A program made the translations under genes and the position numbers. From positions 62,001 to 126,000 of the forward strand of contig NZ_LT630450.1 of assembly GCF_900116045.1 (NCBI RefSeq): 64,000 nucleotides of DNA. Reading direction: 5' to 3'. The notes below the pieces were generated by a model. That model searched no databases. It saw only the letters and a list, made by a program, of their open reading frames with translations, and was not told where the DNA came from. This DNA comes from Desulfovibrio piger. Lineage in GTDB: Bacteria > Desulfobacterota > Desulfovibrionia > Desulfovibrionales > Desulfovibrionaceae. Within the stretch, counting starts at the first letter, position 1; the number at the start of each line of letters is the position of its first letter. Positions 1 to 6,298 of the stretch are shown piece by piece.

Positions 1-1
1 T

Positions 2-340
2 CTGCAACAGAAATGGGAAGACCTTTCCGTCTATCTCTTTTCCTGCGTGCTGCGGGATATGCCGAAAAACGACCGGTTCACACTGGGGGCGGATATCCGG
101 GCGACTGTCTGGGAAGTGGAAGCGGCCCTGGTGCAGCTTTCGCTCCGAGCCGGAAACCGTTGGGTTTTACTCAACACGGTGGACGTGAAGGCAAAAGTCC
201 TTCTGGCTATGATACGGCTGGGAATCCGCGTCGGAGCAATCCCGGAAAAGCGGTATGAGCCGATAGCTGCCCGTCTGGTGGAAATCGGAAAAATTGTCGG
301 TGGCCTCAAGAAAACGGGCGGGGAACGCCCGCGCCGCTGA
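2..340 (+). CDS. avd: DGR accessory variability determinant (Avd), 5'-truncated by window edge
   Basis: The frame is open from base 2, so the gene starts upstream of the window. The visible 112 residues match the Avd/four-helix-bundle family: a helix ending FSCVLRDMPK, then DRFTLGADIR, a long helical middle, and a C-terminal LVEIGKIVGGLKK that corresponds to the family's EIGkmlGGW-type ending. Avd is a basic pentameric barrel that binds the DGR reverse transcriptase and template RNA and is needed for mutagenic retrohoming. Its position directly before the template-repeat array and the RT is canonical. A GTG at 47 and an ATG at 59 are internal and would remove the conserved first helix. Confidence 0.85.
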   Translation: MQQKWEDLSVYLFSCVLRDMPKNDRFTLGADIRATVWEVEAALVQLSLRAGNRWVLLNTVDVKAKVLLAMIRLGIRVGAIPEKRYEPIAARLVEIGKIVGGLKKTGGERPRR

Positions 341-370
341 CAGGGAACGACCCGGATATGCTGCGATTTG

Positions 371-477
371 GCGTTGCGCGGCGGCAGATACAATAATGGC
401 AGCGGCGCGGGCCTTTTTGGCCTCAATCTGAATAACAATCGGACCAATCGCAATAGGAATGTGGGGTTCCGTCCCGC
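371..477 (+). repeat. DGR core copy 1 (most A-rich, best template-repeat candidate)
   Basis: The 107-bp core has variable blocks at 386-403 and 425-460 separated by invariant GGCGCGGGCCTTTTTGGCCT. Block 2 is dominated by AAT/AAC codons and reads N-L-N-N-N-R-T-N-R-N-R-N, the composition expected of a template repeat. Copy 2 has A at some positions where this copy has G, so this copy is not a perfect ancestor of the others. The downstream hairpin is CCCCG 554-558 with CGGGG 567-571. Confidence 0.75.
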
Positions 478-692
478 TCTCGCCCCAAAGCGTCAGATGC
501 CCGGTGGTCACGGCCTCCGGGACGGTACAGGGGCAAAAGGGGGTTCGTTTCCTCCCCGATGCGAAGCGGGGAAATAACAGCGCTCCCGTGCGGCAAGTAG
601 GCGACGAACGCGGCGCGGGAGCCCATTTTTTGATAAGAAAGTTGACGGTTAAAAACCGCCAGCAGGGAACAGCCCGGATATGCCACTTTCTG

Positions 693-799
693 GCGTTGCG
701 CGGCGGCAATTACAACAATAGCAGCGGCGCGGGCCTTTTTGGCCTCAATGTCAGAAACACTCGTACGCTCCGCAATAGGGATGTGGGGTTCCGTCCCGC
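693..799 (+). repeat. DGR core copy 2
   Basis: Same 107-bp layout. Block 1 encodes N-Y-N-N-S-S and block 2 N-V-R-N-T-R-T-L-R-N-R-D, so it is still asparagine-rich but partly changed. The tail uses the TTCGCTCCGAG variant also seen in copy 5, which points to two tail subtypes in the array. Hairpin CCCCG 875-879 with CGGGG 888-892. Confidence 0.75.
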
Positions 800-1013
800 T
801 TTCGCTCCGAGTCGTCGGAAGCCCGGAGGCTACGGCTTCCGGGACGGTACAGGAGCAAAAGGGGGCTGTTTCCTCCCCGGTGCGAAGCGGGGAAACAACA
901 GCGCTCCCGTGCGGCAAGTAGGTGACGAACGCGGCGCGGGAGCCCATTTTTTGACAAGAAAGTTGACGGTTCAAAGCCGCCAGCAGGGAACAGCCCGGAT
1001 ATGCCACTTTCTG

Positions 1014-1120
1014 GCGTTGCGCGGCGGCGCTTACTACAATAGCAGCGGCGCGGGCCTTTTTGGCCTTTCTCTCCCGTTTGGTAGAGGATATGTACGCCAG
1101 ACTGTGGGGTTCCGTCCCGC
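1014..1120 (+). repeat. DGR core copy 3 (diversified)
   Basis: Same length with no indels. Block 2 encodes S-L-P-F-G-R-G-Y-V-R-Q-T, so nearly all asparagine-type codons are substituted while the framing constants are intact. The copy is in frame with copy 2. The hairpin region at 1194-1214 has a GGTGGGG right arm. Confidence 0.75.
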
Positions 1121-1333
1121 TCTCGCCCCAAGTCGTCAGATGCCCGGCGGTCACGGCTTCCGGGACGGTACAGGGGTAAAAGGGGGCTGTTTCCTCCCCC
1201 GGTGCAAGGTGGGGAAACAACAGCACTCCCGTGCGGCAAGTAGGTGACGAACGCGGCGCGGGAGCCCATTTTTTGACAAGAAAGTTGGCGGTGTATGCCG
1301 TTGACGGGGAACGGCCTGGATATGGAGCGCCTG

Positions 1334-1440
1334 GCGTTGCGCGGCGGCTATTTCGGGCATGGCGTAGGCGCGGGCCTTTTTGGCCTCCGCCTCGCGTCGT
1401 TTCGGGATTTTCACGCGCCGTCTGTGGGGTTCCGTCCCGC
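1334..1440 (+). repeat. DGR core copy 4 (most diversified)
   Basis: Block 1 encodes Y-F-G-H-G-V and block 2 R-L-A-S-F-R-D-F-H-A-P-S. No asparagine remains, yet the 52 invariant bases of the core are unchanged. Hairpin CCCCG 1516-1520 with TGGGG 1529-1533, where a G-U pair keeps the stem. Confidence 0.75.
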
Positions 1441-1655
1441 TCTCGCCCCAAGTCGTCAGATGCCCGGCGGTCACGGCTTCCGGGACGGTACAGGGGTAAA
1501 AGGGGGCTGTTTCCTCCCCGGTGCAAGGTGGGGAAACAACAGCGCTCCCGTGCGGCAAGTAGGTGATGAACGCGGCGCGGGAGTTCTGTTTGTGTAATAA
1601 GGATGTTGGCGGCATACAGCCGTCAAAGGGGAACGATCCGGCTTGTCTCGGTGTG

Positions 1656-1762
1656 GCGTTGCGCGGCGGCAGCTACAATCGTAGTTCCGGCGCGGGCCTT
1701 TTTGGCCTTGACCTTGAATGCTACCGTAGCAACCGCAATAGACGTGTGGGGTTCCGTCCCGC
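1656..1762 (+). repeat. DGR core copy 5, adjacent to the RT
   Basis: Block 1 encodes S-Y-N-R-S-S and block 2 D-L-E-C-Y-R-S-N-R-N-R-R, which is intermediate diversification. Hairpin CCCCG 1838-1842 with CGGGG 1851-1855. The unit's tail runs into the RT ribosome-binding site (GGGGAAG before the ATG at 1921). Confidence 0.75.
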
Positions 1763-1920
1763 TTTCGCTCCGAGTCGTCGGAAGCCCGGAGGCTACGGCT
1801 TCCGGGACGGTACAGGAGCAAAAGGGGATCGTTTCCTCCCCGGTGCGAAGCGGGGAAACAGCAGCCTCCCCGCGCGGCAAGTAGGCAACGAACGCGGCGC
1901 GGGGAATCTGGGGAAGACAG

Positions 1921-2970
1921 ATGCCGAAGACTGCCCGTCATCTATGGGAACATGTGCTGGAGTGGGAGAACCTGCTTACAGCGGCCAAAGAGGCTTCGCG
2001 GGGTAAGCGCTACCGAAACGAGGTCATGCTGTTCAACGTCCGTCTTGAGGAAAACCTGCTGCGGATTAGGGAATGCCTGCGCGCCAAGGAATGGAGACCA
2101 GGGCCGTTTCGGGCTTTTGAAGTCTTTGAACCTAAGCGCCGCTTAGTTCATGCGCCTTGTTTTGCGGATCGAGTAGTGCATCACGCCCTGGTGCAGGTTA
2201 TTGGACCATGCTTTGAACGACGCTTTATTGCTCAGAGCTTCGCCTGCCGTGTCGGCAAAGGAACTCACGCCGCCAGCGACTACCTTTCTTCCATGTTACG
2301 CTCGGCAGAGGCCAGATGGGGCGGCGTGTACGTCCTCAAGGCGGACGTGACCAAGTATTTCTACTCCATCGACCATGACATACTGTTGCGCATCGTATCC
2401 CGTACCATAGGGGACCCAGATGTGCTCAACGTGTTGCGCGTTCTGGTAAAGGAAGCCGACTGTATCGAGGGGAACCGGGGCTTGCCGCTGGGGGCGCTGA
2501 CAAGTCAGTTACTTGCCAACGTGTACCTGGATCAACTCGACCATTTCATCAAGGATACGCTGGGAGTACGCTATTATGTGCGGTATATGGATGACTTCAT
2601 TCTGCTGCACGGAGACAAAACGGAGCTGTGGCGGCTGTTGGCGGAAATCCGGGACTTCCTGGCCTGCGAGCTGCATTTGACCCTGAACAACAAGACACGG
2701 GTATTCCCGGCCTCCCACGGCGTGGATTTTGCCGGATACCGGCACTTTTCAGGCTACAAGCTACCGCGCAAGCGAAACGTGCGCCGGGCAAGAAAAAAGT
2801 TTGCGGGCCTGTCGAGATGCTACGCGGATGGACGCGTAGATATAGACACCGTGCGTTGCTGCGTCGCGTCCTTTACGGGATACATGCGGCATTGCAAGGG
2901 ATGGAAGAGTGCGGAAAGCACCTTGAACAGCCTGATTTTAGTAAAAAACAGTGAAAAAGACAAGGAATAA
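1921..2970 (+). CDS. Diversity-generating retroelement reverse transcriptase
   Basis: This 349-aa RT is the usual size for a DGR RT and carries only fingers, palm and thumb, with no maturase or endonuclease domain. Visible blocks in order are a fingers region around GKGTHAASDYL, KADVTKYFYSIDHDIL, then GLPLGALTSQLLAN, which contains the DGR-typical GxxxSQ, then VRYMDDFILL with the catalytic DD, and DFAGYRHF. In DGRs the enzyme copies template RNA with adenine-specific errors and, with Avd, transfers the product to the variable region of a target gene. It starts at ATG 1921 after GGGGAAG, immediately behind repeat unit 5. Unassigned sequence separates it from com. Confidence 0.92.
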   Translation: MPKTARHLWEHVLEWENLLTAAKEASRGKRYRNEVMLFNVRLEENLLRIRECLRAKEWRPGPFRAFEVFEPKRRLVHAPCFADRVVHHALVQVIGPCFERRFIAQSFACRVGKGTHAASDYLSSMLRSAEARWGGVYVLKADVTKYFYSIDHDILLRIVSRTIGDPDVLNVLRVLVKEADCIEGNRGLPLGALTSQLLANVYLDQLDHFIKDTLGVRYYVRYMDDFILLHGDKTELWRLLAEIRDFLACELHLTLNNKTRVFPASHGVDFAGYRHFSGYKLPRKRNVRRARKKFAGLSRCYADGRVDIDTVRCCVASFTGYMRHCKGWKSAESTLNSLILVKNSEKDKE

Positions 2971-3217
2971 CGGGCGAAAATCCTTCGCATGGAGCGCGCT
3001 GTTTCCGGGCTTTGCGCAGATTTTTCCGGCATAGTGAGGGCTGACAGAGGCGGGGGCGCAGCAACGCCCCCACCGGCGGGCTTGGGAGAAGCCCACCACG
3101 GCCCCACAAGCGGAGAAAGGCCGCTTGCAGAGTATCCGCCTGTCGTGTCTGTCCACGCGGGACAAGGCATGGTCTAGCACGGCGGAACGCATGGGGCAAC
3201 CGCTGGAAACGTTGAAA
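2971..3217. other. Gap between RT and com
   Basis: No supported gene is seen. A 62-codon frame at 2989-3177 has no recognisable features. In Mu the region before com holds the tightly regulated com-mom promoter, so a late promoter is plausible here, but no convincing -10/-35 pair is visible. Confidence 0.4.
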
Positions 3218-3412
3218 ATGCAGGAAAAGAAGGAAATCCGCTGTGGTCATTGCAACAAGCTGCTGGGCAAAGGAACCGCCCGCGACCTGGAAATAAAGTG
3301 CCCCCGTTGTGGCACGCTGAATCATCTGAGGGACATGATCCCCCGCTCCGAGCCGTCCGACGGCCTGAACGGAGCGTTTTATGCTGATTCCGAAAAAGAA
3401 ATCGGAAACTGA
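3218..3412 (+). CDS. com: Com-like zinc-ribbon translational regulator
   Basis: With the start at ATG 3218 the product is 64 aa, nearly the length of phage Mu Com (62 aa). It begins with the family signature IRCGHCNKLL and continues to KCPRCGTLNHL. Two CxxC pairs form a zinc ribbon. Mu Com binds mRNA and opens the translation start of the overlapping mom gene. Here the 3' end of com overlaps the next start codon (3381) by 32 bp, so the same coupling is likely. ATG 3191 would add nine residues. The function is inferred from family and overlap. Confidence 0.8.
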   Translation: MQEKKEIRCGHCNKLLGKGTARDLEIKCPRCGTLNHLRDMIPRSEPSDGLNGAFYADSEKEIGN

Positions 3413-3560
3413 AACCATCATCATTGTTGGTCCCTACCGTATCCCGGTCAAGCGCGAGGCTTTCAGAAAGTGGGAAGCGGAGCTTATGACCGGAGCTGGC
3501 TTCACCGACAGGGAAATCAAGGCCGAAATCCTGCGGAGGCTGGGGTATGAACAGAATTGA
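3381..3560 (+). CDS. Small overlapping ORF between com and the ParB/methyltransferase gene
   Basis: This 59-aa frame starts at ATG 3381 inside com and ends 14 bp inside the next gene. It is lysine/glutamate-rich at the start (MLIPKKKSETE), followed by a short strand and a helical C-terminal half ending EILRRLGYEQN. I do not recognise the family. The nested overlaps with both neighbours make it the probable first target of Com-dependent translation. It may be a small protein partner or only a translational relay. Confidence 0.6.
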   Translation: MLIPKKKSETETIIIVGPYRIPVKREAFRKWEAELMTGAGFTDREIKAEILRRLGYEQN

Positions 3561-5067
3561 ACTGTTGCCCGTTTCCGCCCTGCGTCCCGCCCTGTATAAT
3601 CCCCGCGAGGCCGACGCGGAACGCCTGGAACTGGTGCGGCTCTCCCTGCGCAAGCTGGGCTTCCTGCTGCCGCTGGTGGCGACTACGGACGGGGAAATTC
3701 TCTCCGGCCATCAGCGGCACGCCGTGGCCGTGGACATGGGAGCCGCCCGCGTGCCCGTGCTGCGTGTGGACGTGCCGGAAAAAAGGCGTCGCGGCATCAA
3801 TATCCTGTTCAACAGGGCTACCAATGATATAGCCGTACAGGACACCGAACGAGACATGAGCGCGGCCCTGCGCGGGGCTGACGTTCATTCCTTGGCCGAA
3901 AAACTGCCGGACATTTCCCCGGACAGCCCGGCATTCTTCCCCTGCATGGCCGCTGAGATGCGGGAAGTCTCGCCTCTTGCCCGATGCAACGTGTCCCGTT
4001 TCGTGCGTCATGCCGCCAATGTAGGCCGGATGCTGGCGCGGCTCGGCGTCCATCTGCCCATCGTGACCACGCCGGACGGCACGGTCATCAACGGCGTGGG
4101 CAGGCTGGAAGCCGCTGCCCGAAAGGGACGGAAGGAAATAGCCGTGGTCACGCTGGATGAAGACCGGGCGGAACTGGCCCGCGCCATGCTGAACCTTTTG
4201 AGCATGGACTTCCGCTTCACGGGGGACAATGCCGATTTTCTGCGCTACGGCGCGTTCCGGCGGAAATGGCTGCATCGCACCTATCTTGGTCGAGCATTCG
4301 TGCTGCCGGTGTACCGGCACAAGCGGCTTTCCGACGTGCGGCTGGATGCCGCTTTCATGGAAAAATGGAAGGCCGCCTGCGGGGAAAGCGTGCTGGACTT
4401 CGGTTCGGGACAGGGCGACGAAGCTCGGATGCTCCGGCACGCAGGCATCCGCGTGACGGAGTTTGAGCCGTATCCCGCTGACGGTGACACGGTAAACAGG
4501 GAAAAGGGGCGCGCTTCGGCCATGGGCTTTCTTTCCGCCGTGCGGGCTGGTACGCCATTCAGCGCCATTTTCGTTTCCAGCGTGTTGAACAGCGTGCCGT
4601 TCCCGGAGGACAGAGAGCATATTCTGCGCATCGTGGCGGCCCTGTGCACCCCGGAAACACTGGTATGCGCGGCGGCACGCGGTACGAAAAGCAGTTCCTG
4701 GAGCTGGTTCACGGAGGGCGAAGCTCTGAGCCAGAGAGCATCTAGGGCGTGCAATTTCCCGCTGAACATGGAAAAAGGCGTTATTCTGGGGGATATAGCC
4801 ACGGCTCCCAAGGCGCAGAAGTTCTTTGAGGAAGCGGAATGGCTGGAATTGTGGAGCAGGTATTTCGGCTCCGTGGAAGCCGGATTGTCCGACGGCATGG
4901 TGACGGTTCGCTGTCGCAGGCCACTGGCATGGCATCCGCGAGAACTGGCGGAAAGCCTGCGCTTTGAGTTCGATCTGCCGTACCCGGACGGCCAGCGCAT
5001 GGGCCTTGTCCGGCTGGCGCTCAAGTCGTTTTCCCAACGGCTGGGGCTGGACCTGGAGGGCGTATGA
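3547..5067 (+). CDS. Double ParB-like domain / class I SAM methyltransferase fusion
   Basis: The 506-aa protein has a first ParB/sulfiredoxin-like domain at residues ~3-90 (YNPREAD; ILSGHQRHAVAV) and a second at ~150-215 (PDGTVINGVGRLEAAARKG). The C-terminal half has a Rossmann methyltransferase motif I (VLDFGSGQGDEA, ~280-291) followed by an acidic E-P-Y. ParB-type domains in phage modification proteins are known to bind or hydrolyse nucleotides or DNA. Its place directly behind com, where Mu has mom, suggests that it modifies phage DNA against restriction. No NPPY/DPPY catalytic motif is visible, so the modified base is unknown. It overlaps the next gene by 4 bp (ATGA). Confidence 0.75.
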   Translation: MNRIELLPVSALRPALYNPREADAERLELVRLSLRKLGFLLPLVATTDGEILSGHQRHAVAVDMGAARVPVLRVDVPEKRRRGINILFNRATNDIAVQDTERDMSAALRGADVHSLAEKLPDISPDSPAFFPCMAAEMREVSPLARCNVSRFVRHAANVGRMLARLGVHLPIVTTPDGTVINGVGRLEAAARKGRKEIAVVTLDEDRAELARAMLNLLSMDFRFTGDNADFLRYGAFRRKWLHRTYLGRAFVLPVYRHKRLSDVRLDAAFMEKWKAACGESVLDFGSGQGDEARMLRHAGIRVTEFEPYPADGDTVNREKGRASAMGFLSAVRAGTPFSAIFVSSVLNSVPFPEDREHILRIVAALCTPETLVCAAARGTKSSSWSWFTEGEALSQRASRACNFPLNMEKGVILGDIATAPKAQKFFEEAEWLELWSRYFGSVEAGLSDGMVTVRCRRPLAWHPRELAESLRFEFDLPYPDGQRMGLVRLALKSFSQRLGLDLEGV

Positions 5068-5705
5068 GCCAGGGGCACGACTGGACGTTCCACGGCTTTG
5101 CCGGAGAGTTTGACGGGCATGTCCGGGAGCAACTGCCTTGGTATGAGCTGGCAAGCGCCGCCATGGGCCTGATAGCCCGGCAATACATCCCGAAGGAAGG
5201 CAAGGTCTATGACCTTGGCGCGTCCACGGGCAACGTGGGCCGCGTGCTGGCACCCACGCTTGAGGCGCGCTGTGCGCGGCTGACGGCTCTGGATGAATGC
5301 CCGGATATGGTGGAGGCATACAACGCTCCTGGACGGGCGCTGCGGGCCGATATAACGCGGTTCGACTACAAGCCCTTCGACGTGGCTGTGGCTTTTCTGG
5401 TGTTCATGTTTCTTGCCGTGCCCGCCCGGAGAAAGCTGCTGGCCCGCCTGCGGCAGCAGCTACGCCCCGGCGGGGCCATCATCATCTTTGACAAGCTGGT
5501 GCCGCCCGGCGGCTATCCGGCCACGGTCCTGGCAAGGCTGACCTGGGCTTCCAAGCTGGACCAGGGCGCGGAACCCGGAGCCGTGGTCAGAAAGGAGCTC
5601 TCCCTGTCGGGAATCCAGCGACCGCTTTATCCCGGAGAGCTGGGCGAAGATGCCGTGGAGGTATTCAGGTTCGGGGACTTCGCGGGCTGGATTATTGAGG
5701 GCTGA
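5064..5705 (+). CDS. CmoA-like SAM-dependent enzyme
   Basis: The 213-aa protein resembles CmoA, which makes carboxy-S-adenosylmethionine from SAM and prephenate for tRNA wobble-uridine modification. Shared layout: an N-terminal FDGHVREQLPWYE (CmoA FDERVAEVFPDM...), motif I KVYDLGASTGNVGRVL, an acidic ALDECPDMVE, and RPGGAIIIFDKL. Chromosomal CmoA pairs with CmoB; no cmoB is nearby. This copy overlaps the ParB/methyltransferase gene in a phage operon, so it may supply a modified SAM donor for DNA modification. The C-terminal K-A-R-L-H stretch of E. coli CmoA is not obvious, so it could be an ordinary methyltransferase. Confidence 0.65.
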   Translation: MSQGHDWTFHGFAGEFDGHVREQLPWYELASAAMGLIARQYIPKEGKVYDLGASTGNVGRVLAPTLEARCARLTALDECPDMVEAYNAPGRALRADITRFDYKPFDVAVAFLVFMFLAVPARRKLLARLRQQLRPGGAIIIFDKLVPPGGYPATVLARLTWASKLDQGAEPGAVVRKELSLSGIQRPLYPGELGEDAVEVFRFGDFAGWIIEG

Positions 5706-5770
5706 AAAATGGGCGTGGTTTTGTGTATGTTTTGACACACAGCCCGCGCCCCTAAAATCTTCATTCAAAA

Positions 5771-5805
5771 AACGTGCCAAAGCATAAAAAATGCTCTGGC
5801 ACGTT
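5771..5805 (+). terminator. Strong terminator at the prophage end
   Basis: AACGTGCCAAAGCAT, an A5 loop, and ATGCTCTGGCACGTT form a 15-bp stem with one mismatch. It lies between the last prophage gene and the end repeats, insulating the host. Confidence 0.75.
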
Positions 5806-5848
5806 CTCATTTCTCTTGCGGAAGATTCTCATTTCTCTTGCGCCTTCA
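5804..5848. repeat. Mu-like right-end transposase binding repeats and terminus (attR)
   Basis: TTCTCATTTCTCTTGCG occurs at 5804-5820 and 5826-5842, spaced exactly 22 bp like Mu R1 and R2. The outer copy is followed by CCTTCA, giving a terminal CA at 5847-5848 (or 5849-5850). The target duplication cannot be checked because the left end is outside the window. Confidence 0.65.
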
Positions 5849-5965
5849 CAGGGGCAGTGAAATTTTTCCCTGCCCGTCCAGAGACGGAACAATTTTTACA
5901 AAAAACGTCCCCGCTCCCTTTCAAGCCGCGCTGGCGGCCTCCGTAACAAAAAAGGCATACAAACG

Positions 5966-5997
5966 GAAAAAGCCCTTGCGATTTCTCGCAAGGGCTT
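5966..5997 (-). terminator. Terminator of the distal tRNA-Asn
   Basis: AAGCCCTTGCGA / TCGCAAGGGCTT is a perfect 12-bp stem with a TTTC loop. On the minus strand it is followed by a run of U. Confidence 0.8.
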
Positions 5998-6004
5998 GAT
6001 CGTC

Positions 6005-6080
6005 TGGCTCCCCGAGACGGACTTGAACCGCCAACCTAGTGATTAACAGTCACCCGCTCTGCCGATTGAGCTATCGGGGA
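6005..6080 (-). tRNA. tRNA-Asn (GTT)
   Basis: The minus-strand sequence TCCCCGATAGCTCAATCGGC... folds as a cloverleaf. The anticodon loop is CTGTTAA (anticodon GTT), the T arm is GGTTCAAGTCC, and CCA is encoded. It is identical to the copy at 6154-6229. Confidence 0.97.
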
Positions 6081-6110
6081 TCATGGGATGCTTTGCCGCA
6101 GTGATGGGGA

Positions 6111-6142
6111 AAATAAGGGCTTGCGCTTGCCGCGCAAGCCCT
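6111..6142 (-). terminator. Terminator between the two tRNA-Asn genes
   Basis: AGGGCTTGCGC ttgcc GCGCAAGCCCT is a perfect 11-bp stem, followed on the minus strand by TTATTT. Confidence 0.65.
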
Positions 6143-6153
6143 GAAGTCCTTTG

Positions 6154-6229
6154 TGGCTCCCCGAGACGGACTTGAACCGCCAACCTAGTGATTAACAGTC
6201 ACCCGCTCTGCCGATTGAGCTATCGGGGA
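6154..6229 (-). tRNA. tRNA-Asn (GTT), upstream copy
   Basis: Identical in sequence to 6005-6080, with anticodon GTT and encoded CCA. The 149-bp offset and separate terminators suggest a local duplication. Confidence 0.97.
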
Positions 6230-6298
6230 GTGCTGCAAAAGCAACGAAAGTCTTTCTACGGAAAACAGGTCCGTCCGTCAAGCGGAAAAATCATTTTT

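Larger units (their letters stand above)
341..1920 (+). repeat. Five-unit tandem array of DGR template/variable-type repeats (~321 bp period)
   Basis: A unit recurs five times between avd and the RT. The invariant start GCGTTGCGCGGCGGC lies at 371, 693, 1014, 1334 and 1656, giving spacings of 322, 321, 320 and 322 bp. Each unit has a leader containing GGGAAC and CCGGATATG-like sequence, a 107-bp core, a ~70-bp tail and a GC hairpin (CCCCG...CGGGG), then the segment CGGCAAGTAGG. The core encodes LRGG-x-Y, SGAGLFGL and VGFRPA, the C-terminal C-type-lectin signature of DGR target proteins. DGRs usually carry one template repeat here. Units 2 and 3 share one open frame (459-1247), and none is attached to a complete target gene. 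Confidence 0.85.
1..5848. mobile_element. Right-end portion of a Mu-like prophage carrying a DGR and a DNA-modification cassette
   Basis: The stretch holds a DGR (avd tail, repeat array, reverse transcriptase), a Mu-type Com protein and two SAM-dependent enzymes. It finishes with a terminator and two direct repeats at 5804-5820 and 5826-5842, whose 22-bp spacing matches MuA-binding sites R1/R2. Read inward from the end, the terminus begins TGAAGGCGCAAGAG, close to the right end of Mu as I recall it. Host tRNA genes follow. The left end and the structural genes lie outside the window, so intactness cannot be judged. The Mu-like assignment is inferred from gene order, Com and the end repeats. 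Confidence 0.75.

Noticed and set aside
341..1920. A CRISPR array
   Set aside because: The period is ~321 bp with long conserved stretches and coding-type cores; there are no short repeats with unique spacers and no cas genes.
2989..3177. Small gene between the RT and com
   Set aside because: The 62-codon frame has no good ribosome-binding site and a low-complexity Gly/Pro/Ala composition.
6005..6229. tRNA-Asn pair as a phage integration (att) duplication
   Set aside because: Both genes are complete and separately terminated. The neighbouring prophage has Mu-like transposition ends, which do not use tRNA att sites.
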